A stretch of 55,733 nt of DNA. Origin: an uncultured Peptococcaceae bacterium. GTDB lineage: Bacteria; Bacillota; Dehalobacteriia; UBA4068. The notes below the pieces were generated by a model, which was given only the letters and a program-made list of their open reading frames with translations, did not search any database and was not told the DNA's origin. Below are positions 17,435-26,138 of this stretch, one piece after another; position 1 is the first letter of the stretch, and each line of letters opens with the position of its first letter. The stretch covers positions 1 to 55,733 of the forward strand of contig CASEQE010000084.1 of the NCBI GenBank assembly GCA_949289995.1, read 5' to 3'. Both the position numbers and the translations under genes were made by a program.

Positions 17435-17860
17435 TTAATTCTCGTCATCATCCTCCGCTTCTTCCGCTTCATCTTCTTCGATGCCATTACAATAAACCAC
17501 CGCATCACAAACGGGGCAGGTTACTTCAATCAAATCATCGTCATAAATAATCGACGAATCAAAGCATACCTGTTCATGGCAATTGGGACATTCCACTTCG
17601 ACATAATCGTCATCATCGTCATCGCAGCAACAAGACTCGTCTTCATAGAACTCGTCTTCCAAATCGGCAAGATCGCTGTCGATGCTTTCGACATAGTCTT
17701 CTAAGTCGGCATGCTCATCTTTCAAAAATTGAATCTGACCGGCAACGTCATCCAGAACTTCAAGAATCTCATCTATGATCTTGCCCTCTTTCGAATCGGC
17801 AAGCTCCATTCCTTTGGCTAAGCCTTGCAAATAAGCTACCTTTTGCTGCAAATCTTTCAT
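17435..17860 (-). CDS. CD1247-type acidic zinc-ribbon protein
   Basis: 141 residues. The N-terminal helical domain (QKVAYLQGLAKGMELADSK... about 1-55) is the CD1247 N-terminal domain type. An acidic coiled stretch follows, then a possible Cys cluster (SCCC in an Asp-rich run) and a zinc ribbon of CPNC...CPVC form (about 85-125), ending in a Glu/Asp tail. The function of the family is unknown. It directly follows efp, as in many Clostridia. The ATG has an AAGGGGGA site. Confidence 0.85.
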   Translation of the reverse strand: MKDLQQKVAYLQGLAKGMELADSKEGKIIDEILEVLDDVAGQIQFLKDEHADLEDYVESIDSDLADLEDEFYEDESCCCDDDDDDYVEVECPNCHEQVCFDSSIIYDDDLIEVTCPVCDAVVYCNGIEEDEAEEAEDDDEN

Positions 17861-17948
17861 GGAAAATCCCCCTTTCAAAGGAAAACTACAACAAGCGTCC
17901 TATAGTATAACCACCATTGGTTGAACTATCCCCCGAAACCAGGCAAAC

Positions 17949-18506
17949 TTAGCAACGCTCGATATATTCGCCGGTTTTGGTGTTTACTTTAATACGATCG
18001 CCCGTATTGATGAAAAACGGCACGCGCACCACGGCGCCGGTTTCCAAAGTTGCCGGTTTATTACCGCCGGAAGCCGTATCACCCTTAATACCAGGTTCGG
18101 TATCTATCACTTCCAATTCGACTTGTCCCGGCAAATCCACGCCGATAATCTCGCCTTTAAAGAAAAGGATAGACAAATTCATATTTTCTTTAAGAAAATT
18201 CTTAGAATCGGCTATTTGTTCTTCAGACAGCAAACTTTGTTCATAGTTCTCGTTATCCATAAACACATAGTAAGTGCCGTCATGATAGAGGTACTGCATT
18301 TCTCTTCTGTCCAGATGGGCTTTGGGTAATTTCTCGCCGGCGTTAAAGGTACGTTCAATCACCGCGCCAGTACGAGTATTGCGCAGTTTGGCGCGGACGA
18401 AAGCGGAACCTTTACCAGGCTTTACATGTTGGAAATCAACGACGATATAAGCGTCGCCATCAATTTCTACGGAAACGCCGGTTTTGAAATCATTGGTCGA
18501 AATCAT
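17949..18506 (-). CDS. efp: Translation elongation factor P
   Basis: Binds between the P and E sites of the ribosome and relieves stalling at polyproline. 185 residues, normal length, three beta-barrel domains. The loop carrying the functional residue reads VKPGKGSAF with Lys32 at the tip, the lysine modified in many bacteria. The C-terminal signature [17 protein letters not shown] is intact. The ATG has GGAGG 8 bases upstream; a longer start lacks a site. Confidence 0.98.
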   Translation of the reverse strand: MISTNDFKTGVSVEIDGDAYIVVDFQHVKPGKGSAFVRAKLRNTRTGAVIERTFNAGEKLPKAHLDRREMQYLYHDGTYYVFMDNENYEQSLLSEEQIADSKNFLKENMNLSILFFKGEIIGVDLPGQVELEVIDTEPGIKGDTASGGNKPATLETGAVVRVPFFINTGDRIKVNTKTGEYIERC

Positions 18507-18576
18507 AAAAAATACCTCCACATCCAATCTCAAATAACTTTCTTATAAATTATATCATAAGAAAAAAAACTTGCCA

Positions 18577-18617
18577 AGAAAAATAATTATCCGGGAGTGA
18601 TAACGCCCGGATAATTA
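18577..18617 (-). terminator. Terminator after rplS
   Basis: 12-bp perfect stem TAATTATCCGGG/CCCGGATAATTA (18584-18595 with 18606-18617) followed by TTTTTCTT on the minus strand, four bases after the rplS stop. Confidence 0.88.
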
Positions 18618-18620
18618 CCA

Positions 18621-18974
18621 CTATTTATTTCTTCTAACTTCTTTGATTCTGGCGGCTTTACCGGTAAGGTTACGCAGATAATAGAGTTTTGCGCGGCGTA
18701 CTTTACCGTGGCGTTTCACGACAATTTTATCAATACGGGGAGAATGGAGCGGGAAAGTACGTTCCACGCCTACGCCGTAAGCCACCCGGCGTACGGTAAA
18801 GGTTTCCCGCAAACCGCCGCCTTTGATTTTAATAACCACGCCTTCAAAAACCTGGATTCTTTCCCGGTTACCTTCAATAACCTTAACGTGTACTTGTACG
18901 GTATCGCCGGGACGCAGCGCGGGGCGGTCATCTTTCATTTGCTCTTGTTCAATCAGATCGATAACGTTGGTCAT
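18621..18974 (-). CDS. rplS: 50S ribosomal protein L19
   Basis: 117 residues, normal length. Contacts 16S and 23S rRNA at the subunit interface. Family motifs: [50 protein letters not shown] and the C-terminal [25 protein letters not shown] precedes the ATG. It ends in TAG, then a terminator, so it is a single-gene unit, unlike the usual rpsP-rimM-trmD-rplS operon whose other genes are not present here. Confidence 0.99.
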   Translation of the reverse strand: MTNVIDLIEQEQMKDDRPALRPGDTVQVHVKVIEGNRERIQVFEGVVIKIKGGGLRETFTVRRVAYGVGVERTFPLHSPRIDKIVVKRHGKVRRAKLYYLRNLTGKAARIKEVRRNK

Positions 18975-18996
18975 GATTTTATCCTCCTAATTCTTA

Positions 18997-19032
18997 GGCT
19001 GTTCAATACCAGAGCACGGCAGAGGACCAGCC
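18997..19032 (-). promoter_or_regulatory. Possible structured leader of rplS
   Basis: The 5' leader can close a GGCTG/CAGCC stem (18997-19001 with 19028-19032) around a CC...GG inner pairing, just before the ribosome binding site. An L19 leader that allows autoregulation is known in Firmicutes; whether this is one I cannot confirm. Confidence 0.3.
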
Positions 19033-19048
19033 AATAAACACGCAAATT

Positions 19049-19077
19049 ATTATACCATGTATATTTTCCCAAAGCAA
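19049..19077 (-). promoter_or_regulatory. Promoter of rplS
   Basis: Minus strand: TTGCTT (complement 19072-19077), 17 bases, perfect TATAAT (complement 19049-19054), giving a leader of about 65 bases. Confidence 0.7.
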
Positions 19078-19272
19078 GCGTTTTTTTAGCTAACCTTGCT
19101 CGCAGCCCACATTTTCTCCAATAGAATCATATCGCTTTTTCCGGCTTTTCCCTATTTTTCCGCCGGGGAAAAACTGCTATAATAGTAAGGATTTAATAAT
19201 TTCTTAAACCAAAACCCTATACGTTTTTAAATAATGATATGCTATGCTATATATAGCAAGGGAGGAAATATC

Positions 19273-19965
19273 ATGGCCAATATTCTGATCTGCGATGACG
19301 AAAAAGATATTGTTAGCGCTTTAAAAATATATTTAAATGCCGAAGGATATACGACTTTTGCCGCCTATACCGGGGAAGAAGCCCTGCAAATTATCGAGAA
19401 GCAACCGATACATTTGGTACTGATGGACATTATGATGCCGGGAATGGACGGCGTGACCGCCACGGCCAAACTACGGGAAAGCAGCAATGTGCCGGTAATC
19501 CTGCTAACCGCCAAAGGCGAAGATACCGACAAAGTATTGGGTTTGAACATCGGCGCCGATGACTACGTCACAAAACCATTCAATCCGGTAGAACTGCTGG
19601 CTAGAGTAAAATCCCAGCTACGTCGTTATATGCAATTGGGCGGAGCGGCGGCTAACGAAAACGTGTTAACCAGCGGCAACATCCATTTAAACGACGAAAG
19701 TAAAATGGTAACCGTAGACGGAGAACCAGTCAATTTAACCCCATTGGAATATAATATTCTTAAATTATTGATGGAAAACCAGGGAAAAGTTTTTTCTTCG
19801 GCGCAAATCTATGCCAAGGTCTGGAATAGCGACGCTTTTGGCGCCGATGGTACGGTAGCCGTACATATTCGTCATCTGCGTGAAAAAATTGAAATTGATC
19901 CGGCCAACCCCCGTTATCTAAAAGTAGTATGGGGACAGGGATATAAGCTAGAAAAAGGAGATTGA
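19273..19965 (+). CDS. OmpR/PhoB-family response regulator
   Basis: 230 residues. Receiver domain with acidic pocket Asp8/Asp9, phosphoacceptor Asp52 (LVLMDIMMPGMDG), the Thr of LLTAK and Lys101 (VTKPF); winged-helix DNA-binding domain from about 135 (LTPLEYNILKLLMENQGKVFS... VHIRHLREKIE...VWGQGYKLE). The start MANIL is chosen because GGGAGG lies 7 bases upstream. The histidine kinase follows 5 bases after the stop, so the two form one two-component pair. Target genes are not evident. Confidence 0.95.
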   Translation: MANILICDDEKDIVSALKIYLNAEGYTTFAAYTGEEALQIIEKQPIHLVLMDIMMPGMDGVTATAKLRESSNVPVILLTAKGEDTDKVLGLNIGADDYVTKPFNPVELLARVKSQLRRYMQLGGAAANENVLTSGNIHLNDESKMVTVDGEPVNLTPLEYNILKLLMENQGKVFSSAQIYAKVWNSDAFGADGTVAVHIRHLREKIEIDPANPRYLKVVWGQGYKLEKGD

Positions 19966-19970
19966 TCCCA

Positions 19971-21938
19971 ATGTCGAAACTCGTAGATAATCTTTGCGCC
20001 AAAATATCCGCTTTATTTTTGTTGTTACTGCTGTTCGCTATATGCATAGCCGGCATGCTAACTACGCTATATTTGTATGAAGAAAACTACTATAATCTCA
20101 ATCAATTTAATTTTTACGCCAGTCAAAGTTGCCGTCAATTGAATCGCGAGTACGCCGTTTATGCTTTCGAGGACTACTTCTTATACGAACAAGCGGAAGA
20201 CAAAAGCCAATGGGATACTTATCAAACGGCCTACGTACATGACCTATTGAATCCGGAAACTAGCAATTTTTTATTCGACGTGGTCAATGAGCAAAAAGAA
20301 ATTGTGTTTTCCACCTATGATGAAAATGCGACATACGGTATTACCGTTGCCTGCGGCACATATGAAAGCGACGGAGAACAGTTTACAATAATCGCCCATA
20401 TTCGTTCGCCGTTGCTTCCTGGCGATGACTATTATCAAACCGCCTATTGGCTGGAAAAAGTATTCAACAATCGCTACTTGATTCTTTGGTGCAGCTGCAT
20501 CGGCCTGCTGCTATGTCTAGCGCTTTTTATCTTTTTGCTCACCGCCGCCGGGCACAAGCGAAACGTCAGTGGCATTAGCCTAAATTGGCAGGATAAAATT
20601 CCTTACGACCTCTATTTATGTCTCGCCGTTTGGTTGGAATGGATGCTTCTCCGCATATTACCTTACTATGGCGGACACTCCTTATGGAGCACCATCGTAG
20701 GTGTCACATTAATTGCCACCGCTATGATGTCCGTCATGGCAGCTGCTTTGCTCACCACAGCTACTCGATTAAAGAGCGGCGTTTTAGTGCGAAATACAAT
20801 TATATATCGCATACTGCATTTTATATGGTTCTTGCTACGAAAGGGCGCGCGCTCCCTTGGTATCATGTTTGGTTCTTTGCCGGTAACCGGCAAATGGTTG
20901 CTTACCACGATTCTGCTCTTTTTCGCGAATTTCTTGCTTTTTTTGGGCGTTTTCCATCATCGAAACAACGGCTTATGGCTTTTCTTATTGTTGGTGATGT
21001 ATCTGTGCATACTTCGTTTTGGCAGTATAATCACTATACAAATGCACCGCCTGTTCGATTACTGCTGGCGTCTCGCGCAAGGAGAGGGGGAAGAACAATT
21101 AGACGTAAGCGGTATGTACGCCCCCTTGCGGCGCCATGGTGAAAACCTGAATAATATCGGCAAAGGTATCAGCGCCGCTGTCGAATCCAGCCTCAAAAGC
21201 GAGCGCCTAAAAACGGAATTAATAACCAACGTCTCCCATGATATCAAAACGCCTTTAACTTCCATTATTAATTATATAGATCTGCTCAAAAAGGAACCGC
21301 AAACCAGCCAAAAAACTACGGAATATTTAGCCGTGTTGGAAAGGCAATCGGCCAAATTGAAAAAACTAACCGAGGACTTGATCGAAGCTTCCAAAGCCTC
21401 TACCGGCAATATAAAAGTACAGCTAAGACGTACCAATGTAAACGAATTGTTACAGCAAACCATAGCCGAATATCAGGATAGATTCGCCGCCGCACATTTG
21501 GAAACGGTAATCAGCAGCAACCAAGACGAGATATTTATTCCTGCCGACGGACGGTTGCTATGGCGAGTAATCGATAATTTGTTAAATAACGTATGTAAAT
21601 ATTCCCTATCCCATACCCGCGTTTATTTTCAAGTCACCAGTCTACAGCAAAAAGTATATATCAGCATTAAGAATATTTCTCGTGAACCGCTAAATATCTC
21701 AGCCGACGAATTGATGGAGCGTTTTGTACGAGGCGATGCCTCGCGCAACAGCGAAGGCAGCGGGTTGGGTTTATCCATAGCCCGTAGTTTAACCGAGCTG
21801 CAGCATGGAAGCCTTCACTTGGAAATCGACGGCGACCTATTTAAAGCCCAGCTGGTCTTCGACCAAGCAGCCAATTGGACGGAAGACGCCGCCACCCAAA
21901 ATTTAGAAGAAACGCTTCGTCCGCCTAATCCGCAATAA
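19971..21938 (+). CDS. Membrane sensor histidine kinase
   Basis: 655 residues, partner of the preceding regulator. One membrane segment at about 11-34, an extracellular region of about 130 residues rich in Tyr and acidic residues, then a group of four to five membrane segments (about 165-355). The cytoplasmic kinase follows: H box NVSHDIKTPLTSI with His423 as phosphoacceptor, N box NLLNNVCKYS, and GSGLGLSIARSLTELQHG. The signal is unknown; the large membrane module suggests sensing of envelope stress or a membrane-active compound. ATG with AAAAAGGAG 10 bases upstream. A terminator follows. Confidence 0.93.
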   Translation: MSKLVDNLCAKISALFLLLLLFAICIAGMLTTLYLYEENYYNLNQFNFYASQSCRQLNREYAVYAFEDYFLYEQAEDKSQWDTYQTAYVHDLLNPETSNFLFDVVNEQKEIVFSTYDENATYGITVACGTYESDGEQFTIIAHIRSPLLPGDDYYQTAYWLEKVFNNRYLILWCSCIGLLLCLALFIFLLTAAGHKRNVSGISLNWQDKIPYDLYLCLAVWLEWMLLRILPYYGGHSLWSTIVGVTLIATAMMSVMAAALLTTATRLKSGVLVRNTIIYRILHFIWFLLRKGARSLGIMFGSLPVTGKWLLTTILLFFANFLLFLGVFHHRNNGLWLFLLLVMYLCILRFGSIITIQMHRLFDYCWRLAQGEGEEQLDVSGMYAPLRRHGENLNNIGKGISAAVESSLKSERLKTELITNVSHDIKTPLTSIINYIDLLKKEPQTSQKTTEYLAVLERQSAKLKKLTEDLIEASKASTGNIKVQLRRTNVNELLQQTIAEYQDRFAAAHLETVISSNQDEIFIPADGRLLWRVIDNLLNNVCKYSLSHTRVYFQVTSLQQKVYISIKNISREPLNISADELMERFVRGDASRNSEGSGLGLSIARSLTELQHGSLHLEIDGDLFKAQLVFDQAANWTEDAATQNLEETLRPPNPQ

Positions 21939-21968
21939 AATCGTCTTCTACCTACCGCCGATACCGAC

Positions 21969-22013
21969 AAAGGCGGTTCTGCCACCTGTCTTTCCGCAGA
22001 ACCGCCTTTTTCT
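21969..22013 (+). terminator. Terminator after the two-component system
   Basis: 14-bp stem AAAGGCGGTTCTGC/GCAGAACCGCCTTT with a 13-base loop, then TTTTTCT on the plus strand. It lies between convergent genes and may also slow minus-strand transcription. Confidence 0.88.
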
Positions 22014-22038
22014 ATTGGTAATAGAACCGTCTCATCCA

Positions 22039-23421
22039 TCATTGATATTTCTGCGCTAGTTTTCGCGCAACATATACGCCGCTGGCGCTAGCTTGGGATA
22101 AAGAATGGGTAACACCGGATCCGTCGCCCAGAAAATATAGTCCCTTGACTTTTGTTTGCAAATCCCCATCTACTTCCACCTGGGAATTATAAAACTTTAC
22201 TTCCACGCCATAAAGCAAAGTATCTTCGTTGGCTGTGCCAGGGGCGATTTTATCCAAAGCATAAATCATTTCGATAATATTATCCAACTGCCGTTTTGGA
22301 ATTACCAAACTAAGGTCTCCCGGCGTGGCCTGCAAGGTAGGGCGAGTGAAACATTTTGCCATTCTTCTTTCGCTACTACGGCGCCCTTTAACCAAATCGC
22401 CAAATCGCTGCAACAAAACTCCGCCGCCCAACATATTGCTTAAACGGGCTACATGCTCCCCATAGCCGTTGCTATCGGTAAAAGGCTCTGTCAATTTATT
22501 GGAAACCAATAACGCAAAGTTGGTATTCTCCGTATGTAAAGAAGGATCGGCATAACTATGCCCATTCACGGTGACGATACCATTGGTATTTTCCGCCACC
22601 ACTTCGCCATAAGGATTCATACAAAAGGTGCGTACCATATCGTTATATTTATCGGTTTTATAGACGATTTTGCTTTCATACACCTCGTCGGTAATATGTT
22701 TAAAAATCTCTGCCGGCAATTCCACTCTCACGCCGATATCCACGCGATTGCTTTTCATGCCAATCCCCATTTTGCCGCATATATCCGACATCCAGCGGGA
22801 ACCGGAACGCCCGCAGGCCAAAAGCAAATCTTGACATTGCACCGTTTCTCCCGTTTCTATATGAACGGCAAAACCGCCTTGCGGCAAAAGTTCAATATCC
22901 CGCACCGGTGAACGGAAACGAATTTCCAGCCGATTCTTGGTAATATCGTACATATGACGCAAAATATCCATATTGCGATCCGTGCCCAAGTGGCGAACTT
23001 TGGCTTCCAACAAATGCAAATTATGGCGCAAACATTCCGTCTTTAAATGGCTAGAACCGGTGGAATATAGTTTTGCTTCCGCGCCGCCTAAATCACATAA
23101 GACGGAATCCACATACTCCATCAATTCCATGGCCGCCTCTACGCCAACATATTCATGAAAATTGCCGCCAAAATTGGTAGTGATATTATATTTTCCATCG
23201 GAAAGCGTACCAGAACCGCCATAGCCGTTCATAATATGGCATGGATTACATTTTATACAATTTTTGCTTTTTTTAGCTTTAATTGGACAAATCCGATCCT
23301 CCAAAGGCCAACCTTTATCCAATAACAATATTTTGGCGTGATTTTTTCTTCGCGTTAATTCATAAGAGGCAAAGACGCCGGAGGCGCCAGCGCCGACGAT
23401 CACAATATCATACTTTTCCAT
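22039..23421 (-). CDS. Uncharacterised FAD-dependent dehydrogenase (COG2509-like)
   Basis: 460 residues. The N-terminal Rossmann motif is DIVIVGAGASGVFASYELTRR (GxGxxG at 11-16) and the C-terminal FAD motif GLYFLGDGSGVTHSLSQASASG. Between them is a Cys cluster (CPIK at about 45, then CIKCNPC ten residues on) next to an NGYGGSGTLSDGKYN segment, characteristic of this family; it may bind metal or take part in redox, but the reaction is unknown. An in-frame stop just upstream fixes the ATG; GAGGG lies 10 bases before it. It follows the HAD gene by 6 bases and is the last gene of the GerMN-larE-larC-HAD run. Confidence 0.85.
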   Translation of the reverse strand: MEKYDIVIVGAGASGVFASYELTRRKNHAKILLLDKGWPLEDRICPIKAKKSKNCIKCNPCHIMNGYGGSGTLSDGKYNITTNFGGNFHEYVGVEAAMELMEYVDSVLCDLGGAEAKLYSTGSSHLKTECLRHNLHLLEAKVRHLGTDRNMDILRHMYDITKNRLEIRFRSPVRDIELLPQGGFAVHIETGETVQCQDLLLACGRSGSRWMSDICGKMGIGMKSNRVDIGVRVELPAEIFKHITDEVYESKIVYKTDKYNDMVRTFCMNPYGEVVAENTNGIVTVNGHSYADPSLHTENTNFALLVSNKLTEPFTDSNGYGEHVARLSNMLGGGVLLQRFGDLVKGRRSSERRMAKCFTRPTLQATPGDLSLVIPKRQLDNIIEMIYALDKIAPGTANEDTLLYGVEVKFYNSQVEVDGDLQTKVKGLYFLGDGSGVTHSLSQASASGVYVARKLAQKYQ

Positions 23422-23427
23422 TCCATT

Positions 23428-24102
23428 TTATCCCTCGTTTATTGATTTTGATTCACAGTCCACAGACGATATAGGCCGCAATAGAATAGCGGTCAATTCT
23501 TCAACGCTATCGGCAACGATTTTTGCTCCGGCCTGCCGTAAGCAATCGCCGCTTACCGCGCCCCAAGACACGCCGACAAAAGCGATCCCCGCAGCATTGG
23601 CGCAGCGCAAATCGAACAGGCTATCGCCAATGAACAGCGTGGTTTCCGGCGTCGCCAATAATAATTCCATGGCTTTTAAGGCTGGCCCCGGACCTGGTTT
23701 ACAGCCGCAACCGCTATCGGCGGTAACCACCGCCTCAAACATCTCTTCCCCGCCTAAATATGTCAAACTCTCCAAAGCGGCGGCCCGGCGTTTAGAGGTT
23801 GCCACCGCTAGGCGACAGCCATGTGCGCGTAGCGTATCCAGCATTTGCCGTATTCCAGGAAAAGGCAGCGGTTTTTGCGCGGAAGCTTTATAATGTACTT
23901 GATATAAATCCACATACTCCTGTCCCCTGCCCGGCCCCAGTAAAACTTCGCCGGTTTGTAATAAAGGGTAGCCGATATAAGAGATGATTTTTTGCCTGTC
24001 CGGTTCTATACCTGCCTGTTGTAAAGCTTTACTTTGCGCTTCGATAATTAAAGGCAAGCTATTGGTTAATGTGCCATCTAAATCGAAAATTAAATTATTC
24101 AT
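23428..24102 (-). CDS. HAD-superfamily phosphatase (phosphoglycolate phosphatase-like)
   Basis: 224 residues. HAD motif I is DLDGTLTNS (Asp7 nucleophile, Asp9), motif II the VATSK segment, motif III Lys in CGCKPGPGP, motif IV IGDSLFDLRCANAAG. The helical cap at about 15-85 is of the Gph/PpaX type. Substrate uncertain: phosphoglycolate, pyrophosphate or another small phosphate ester. It overlaps the end of larC by 8 bases and its GAGG site lies inside larC. In this context it might clear damaged phosphorylated metabolites, but that is inference. Confidence 0.88.
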   Translation of the reverse strand: MNNLIFDLDGTLTNSLPLIIEAQSKALQQAGIEPDRQKIISYIGYPLLQTGEVLLGPGRGQEYVDLYQVHYKASAQKPLPFPGIRQMLDTLRAHGCRLAVATSKRRAAALESLTYLGGEEMFEAVVTADSGCGCKPGPGPALKAMELLLATPETTLFIGDSLFDLRCANAAGIAFVGVSWGAVSGDCLRQAGAKIVADSVEELTAILLRPISSVDCESKSINEG

Positions 24103-25267
24103 CTATTCTTTTCCTCATCGCCGCGCTTAAAGCGGCGTAATATACTTCTTTTAACGAGGCCTGCGACGCATCTGCCGCTTGTTTTACCGATTCATATTCG
24201 GGCGCCAACGTGTTACCAGCATGTTTTACCACCACCGGTCCATATTCCGTTTCCACCGTAAAAATATTTCGCGGCAATTTCCAGCGTTTTTCCCGACGGC
24301 AACGTAAACCGATTGAGGTGGTATGCCGTAACAATAAGTCCCTTGCCTCGTTTTGTCGTTGCGGGTCAACCAGCAATATAATCTGCCAGGCAGGACGGCC
24401 TTTTTTCATCAAAATCGGCGTAAAACTCAAATCCAAAACGCCGATCTCAGCCGCCTTATCCCACAGCCCCGCCAATAATTCGCCGCTACAATCATCAACG
24501 TTGGCGGTCAACACCGCCACTTCGTCCGCCAACAGCCCTTCATCCGAATCGTTTTCCTCCCGCCCCAAAACCGCATACAAAATATTGGCTATAGGAAAAT
24601 CCTTTGCCCCGGCACCACAGCCTGCAGCCTGGAGCGTAAACGCTGGAGGTGGCGTTTGCTCCGCCGCCAAAGCCGACAACAAAGCGGCTCCGGTAGGCGT
24701 AATCAATTCTCCTTCCCAGGATACTACTTCAAATTGATAACCCGTCAATAAATGACGTACCGCCGGCGCCGGCACTGGCAAACGGCCATGAGCGGCTTGC
24801 ACGCTACCACGACTCCAAGGCAACGGGCCGATATAGGTTTTATCTATATCCAGCAAGTCCACGGCCAAAGCTACTCCGCCAATATCCACCAGCGAATCCA
24901 CTGCGCCAACTTCATGAAAATGCACCTGTTCCGGCGAACATCCATGAGCTTTTGCTTCAGCCTGCGCCAAGCAGGCAAAAGCCCGCAACGCAATATCTCG
25001 GGCACGTTCCGGCCAGGCCGCCGTTTGCAACATTTCCCGAATTTGCCGGTAATCTCGAGGATGATCTTCTTCATAATCTACCTGAAATCGCTTGGCAGAC
25101 AAACCGTTTTTCATAGCTGAGAAAAACCGTCCTTGCCAACAAGCCAAAGGCAAAAGGCGCAAATCCGCTTCTATTTTTTCCCAACTAGCCCCTAAATCCA
25201 CCAGCGCGGCTACCAACATATCCCCAGCGATACCCGTAGGGGCATCTAAACATAGCATATTTCCCAT
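24095..25267 (-). CDS. larC: Nickel insertion protein LarC (pincer cofactor biosynthesis)
   Basis: CTP-dependent cyclometallase family that inserts nickel into the pincer nucleotide cofactor of lactate racemase. 390 residues in one uninterrupted frame: the N-terminal signature LDAPTGIAGDMLVAALVDLG, VHFHEVGAVDSLVDIGG (with the His/Glu pairs), ELITPTGAALL and the C-terminal half from about 265 (ANVDDCSGE...FTPILMKKGRP). In Lactobacillus plantarum larC is split and joined by frameshifting; here no shift is needed. ATG with GGAG 7 bases upstream. Preceded by larE at 31 bases; larA and larB are not in the window. Confidence 0.94.
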   Translation of the reverse strand: MGNMLCLDAPTGIAGDMLVAALVDLGASWEKIEADLRLLPLACWQGRFFSAMKNGLSAKRFQVDYEEDHPRDYRQIREMLQTAAWPERARDIALRAFACLAQAEAKAHGCSPEQVHFHEVGAVDSLVDIGGVALAVDLLDIDKTYIGPLPWSRGSVQAAHGRLPVPAPAVRHLLTGYQFEVVSWEGELITPTGAALLSALAAEQTPPPAFTLQAAGCGAGAKDFPIANILYAVLGREENDSDEGLLADEVAVLTANVDDCSGELLAGLWDKAAEIGVLDLSFTPILMKKGRPAWQIILLVDPQRQNEARDLLLRHTTSIGLRCRREKRWKLPRNIFTVETEYGPVVVKHAGNTLAPEYESVKQAADASQASLKEVYYAALSAAMRKRIDE

Positions 25268-25298
25268 ATCTTATCTCCATTAACCTATATGCTGCGAG

Positions 25299-26114
25299 CT
25301 ATACGTCCATACTGCCGCTGCGCAACCCTTGCGCATCCACCGTAATATAACGAAACCCCAATTGCCGCAAGTCTTCAATCATCTCTTGTTCTTGAATCAA
25401 TTGCGGCAGCATTTCCTTGGGCGCTTCGATACGAGCAATATCGCCGTGAACCCGCAAGCGCAACGGCGTAAAGCCATAACCGGCAATAATTTTCTCTCCC
25501 GCTTCCACTAGACGTAAATTTTCCACAGTCAACGGTTGATCATAAGGAAAACGACTAGCCAAACAGGGAGAAGCGGGACGATTCCAATTAGGTAGACGCC
25601 AATGACGAGCCAAAAGACGAATATCCGCTTTATGAAAACCCGCCGCCGCCAAAGGGTGCAAAACGCCAACTTGCTCCGCCGCAAAATTGCCCGGTCGATA
25701 AACCGTCAAATCGTCGCAATTGACTCCATCTGCCAACGCCGCCATACCCGCAGCCTCTGCCTGCCGCTGCAACAGTCGGTACAAGTAGCTTTTGCAAAAA
25801 TAACAACGGCGGCGGCCATTAGCCGCCACCTCCGGCATTTGCAAAGGATCGGCCTCCACCACCTGATAGGGCCAGCCTTGTTTTTGGGCCAAAGCAACCG
25901 CTTGGCGGCGATCTTCCGCCCCGTTTAGCGGCATGTCAAAATACGTCAACAATACCTTTGAGCCCAAAATGCGCCACGCCGCCTCCGCAAGCAAGGCGCT
26001 ATCCACGCCTCCGGAATATGCCAGAAGTAAACCTCCCTGGCCTTGCTCCCACAGAAAAGCCGATAAAAGCGGCCACTTTTCCTCTAAAACGACTCGTTCA
26101 CAACTCTTGTTCAT
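25299..26114 (-). CDS. larE: Sulfur transferase LarE (pincer cofactor biosynthesis)
   Basis: PP-loop ATPase that adenylates the cofactor precursor carboxylates and gives up sulfur to form the thio-acids of the nickel-pincer cofactor. 271 residues. The PP-loop SGGVDS is at 34-39; Cys104 and Cys107 (RRRCYFCK) are part of the family; Cys184 in RPASPCLASRFPY corresponds to the sacrificial cysteine of the L. plantarum enzyme, so this looks like the single-cysteine sacrificing type. The C-terminal segment RVHGDIARIEAP is typical. Start ATG has only a weak ribosome site. Ends in TAG. It lies 24 bases after the GerMN gene. Confidence 0.94.
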   Translation of the reverse strand: MNKSCERVVLEEKWPLLSAFLWEQGQGGLLLAYSGGVDSALLAEAAWRILGSKVLLTYFDMPLNGAEDRRQAVALAQKQGWPYQVVEADPLQMPEVAANGRRRCYFCKSYLYRLLQRQAEAAGMAALADGVNCDDLTVYRPGNFAAEQVGVLHPLAAAGFHKADIRLLARHWRLPNWNRPASPCLASRFPYDQPLTVENLRLVEAGEKIIAGYGFTPLRLRVHGDIARIEAPKEMLPQLIQEQEMIEDLRQLGFRYITVDAQGLRSGSMDV

Positions 26115-26138
26115 TTATCCAACCGATATTTTCTCTAG

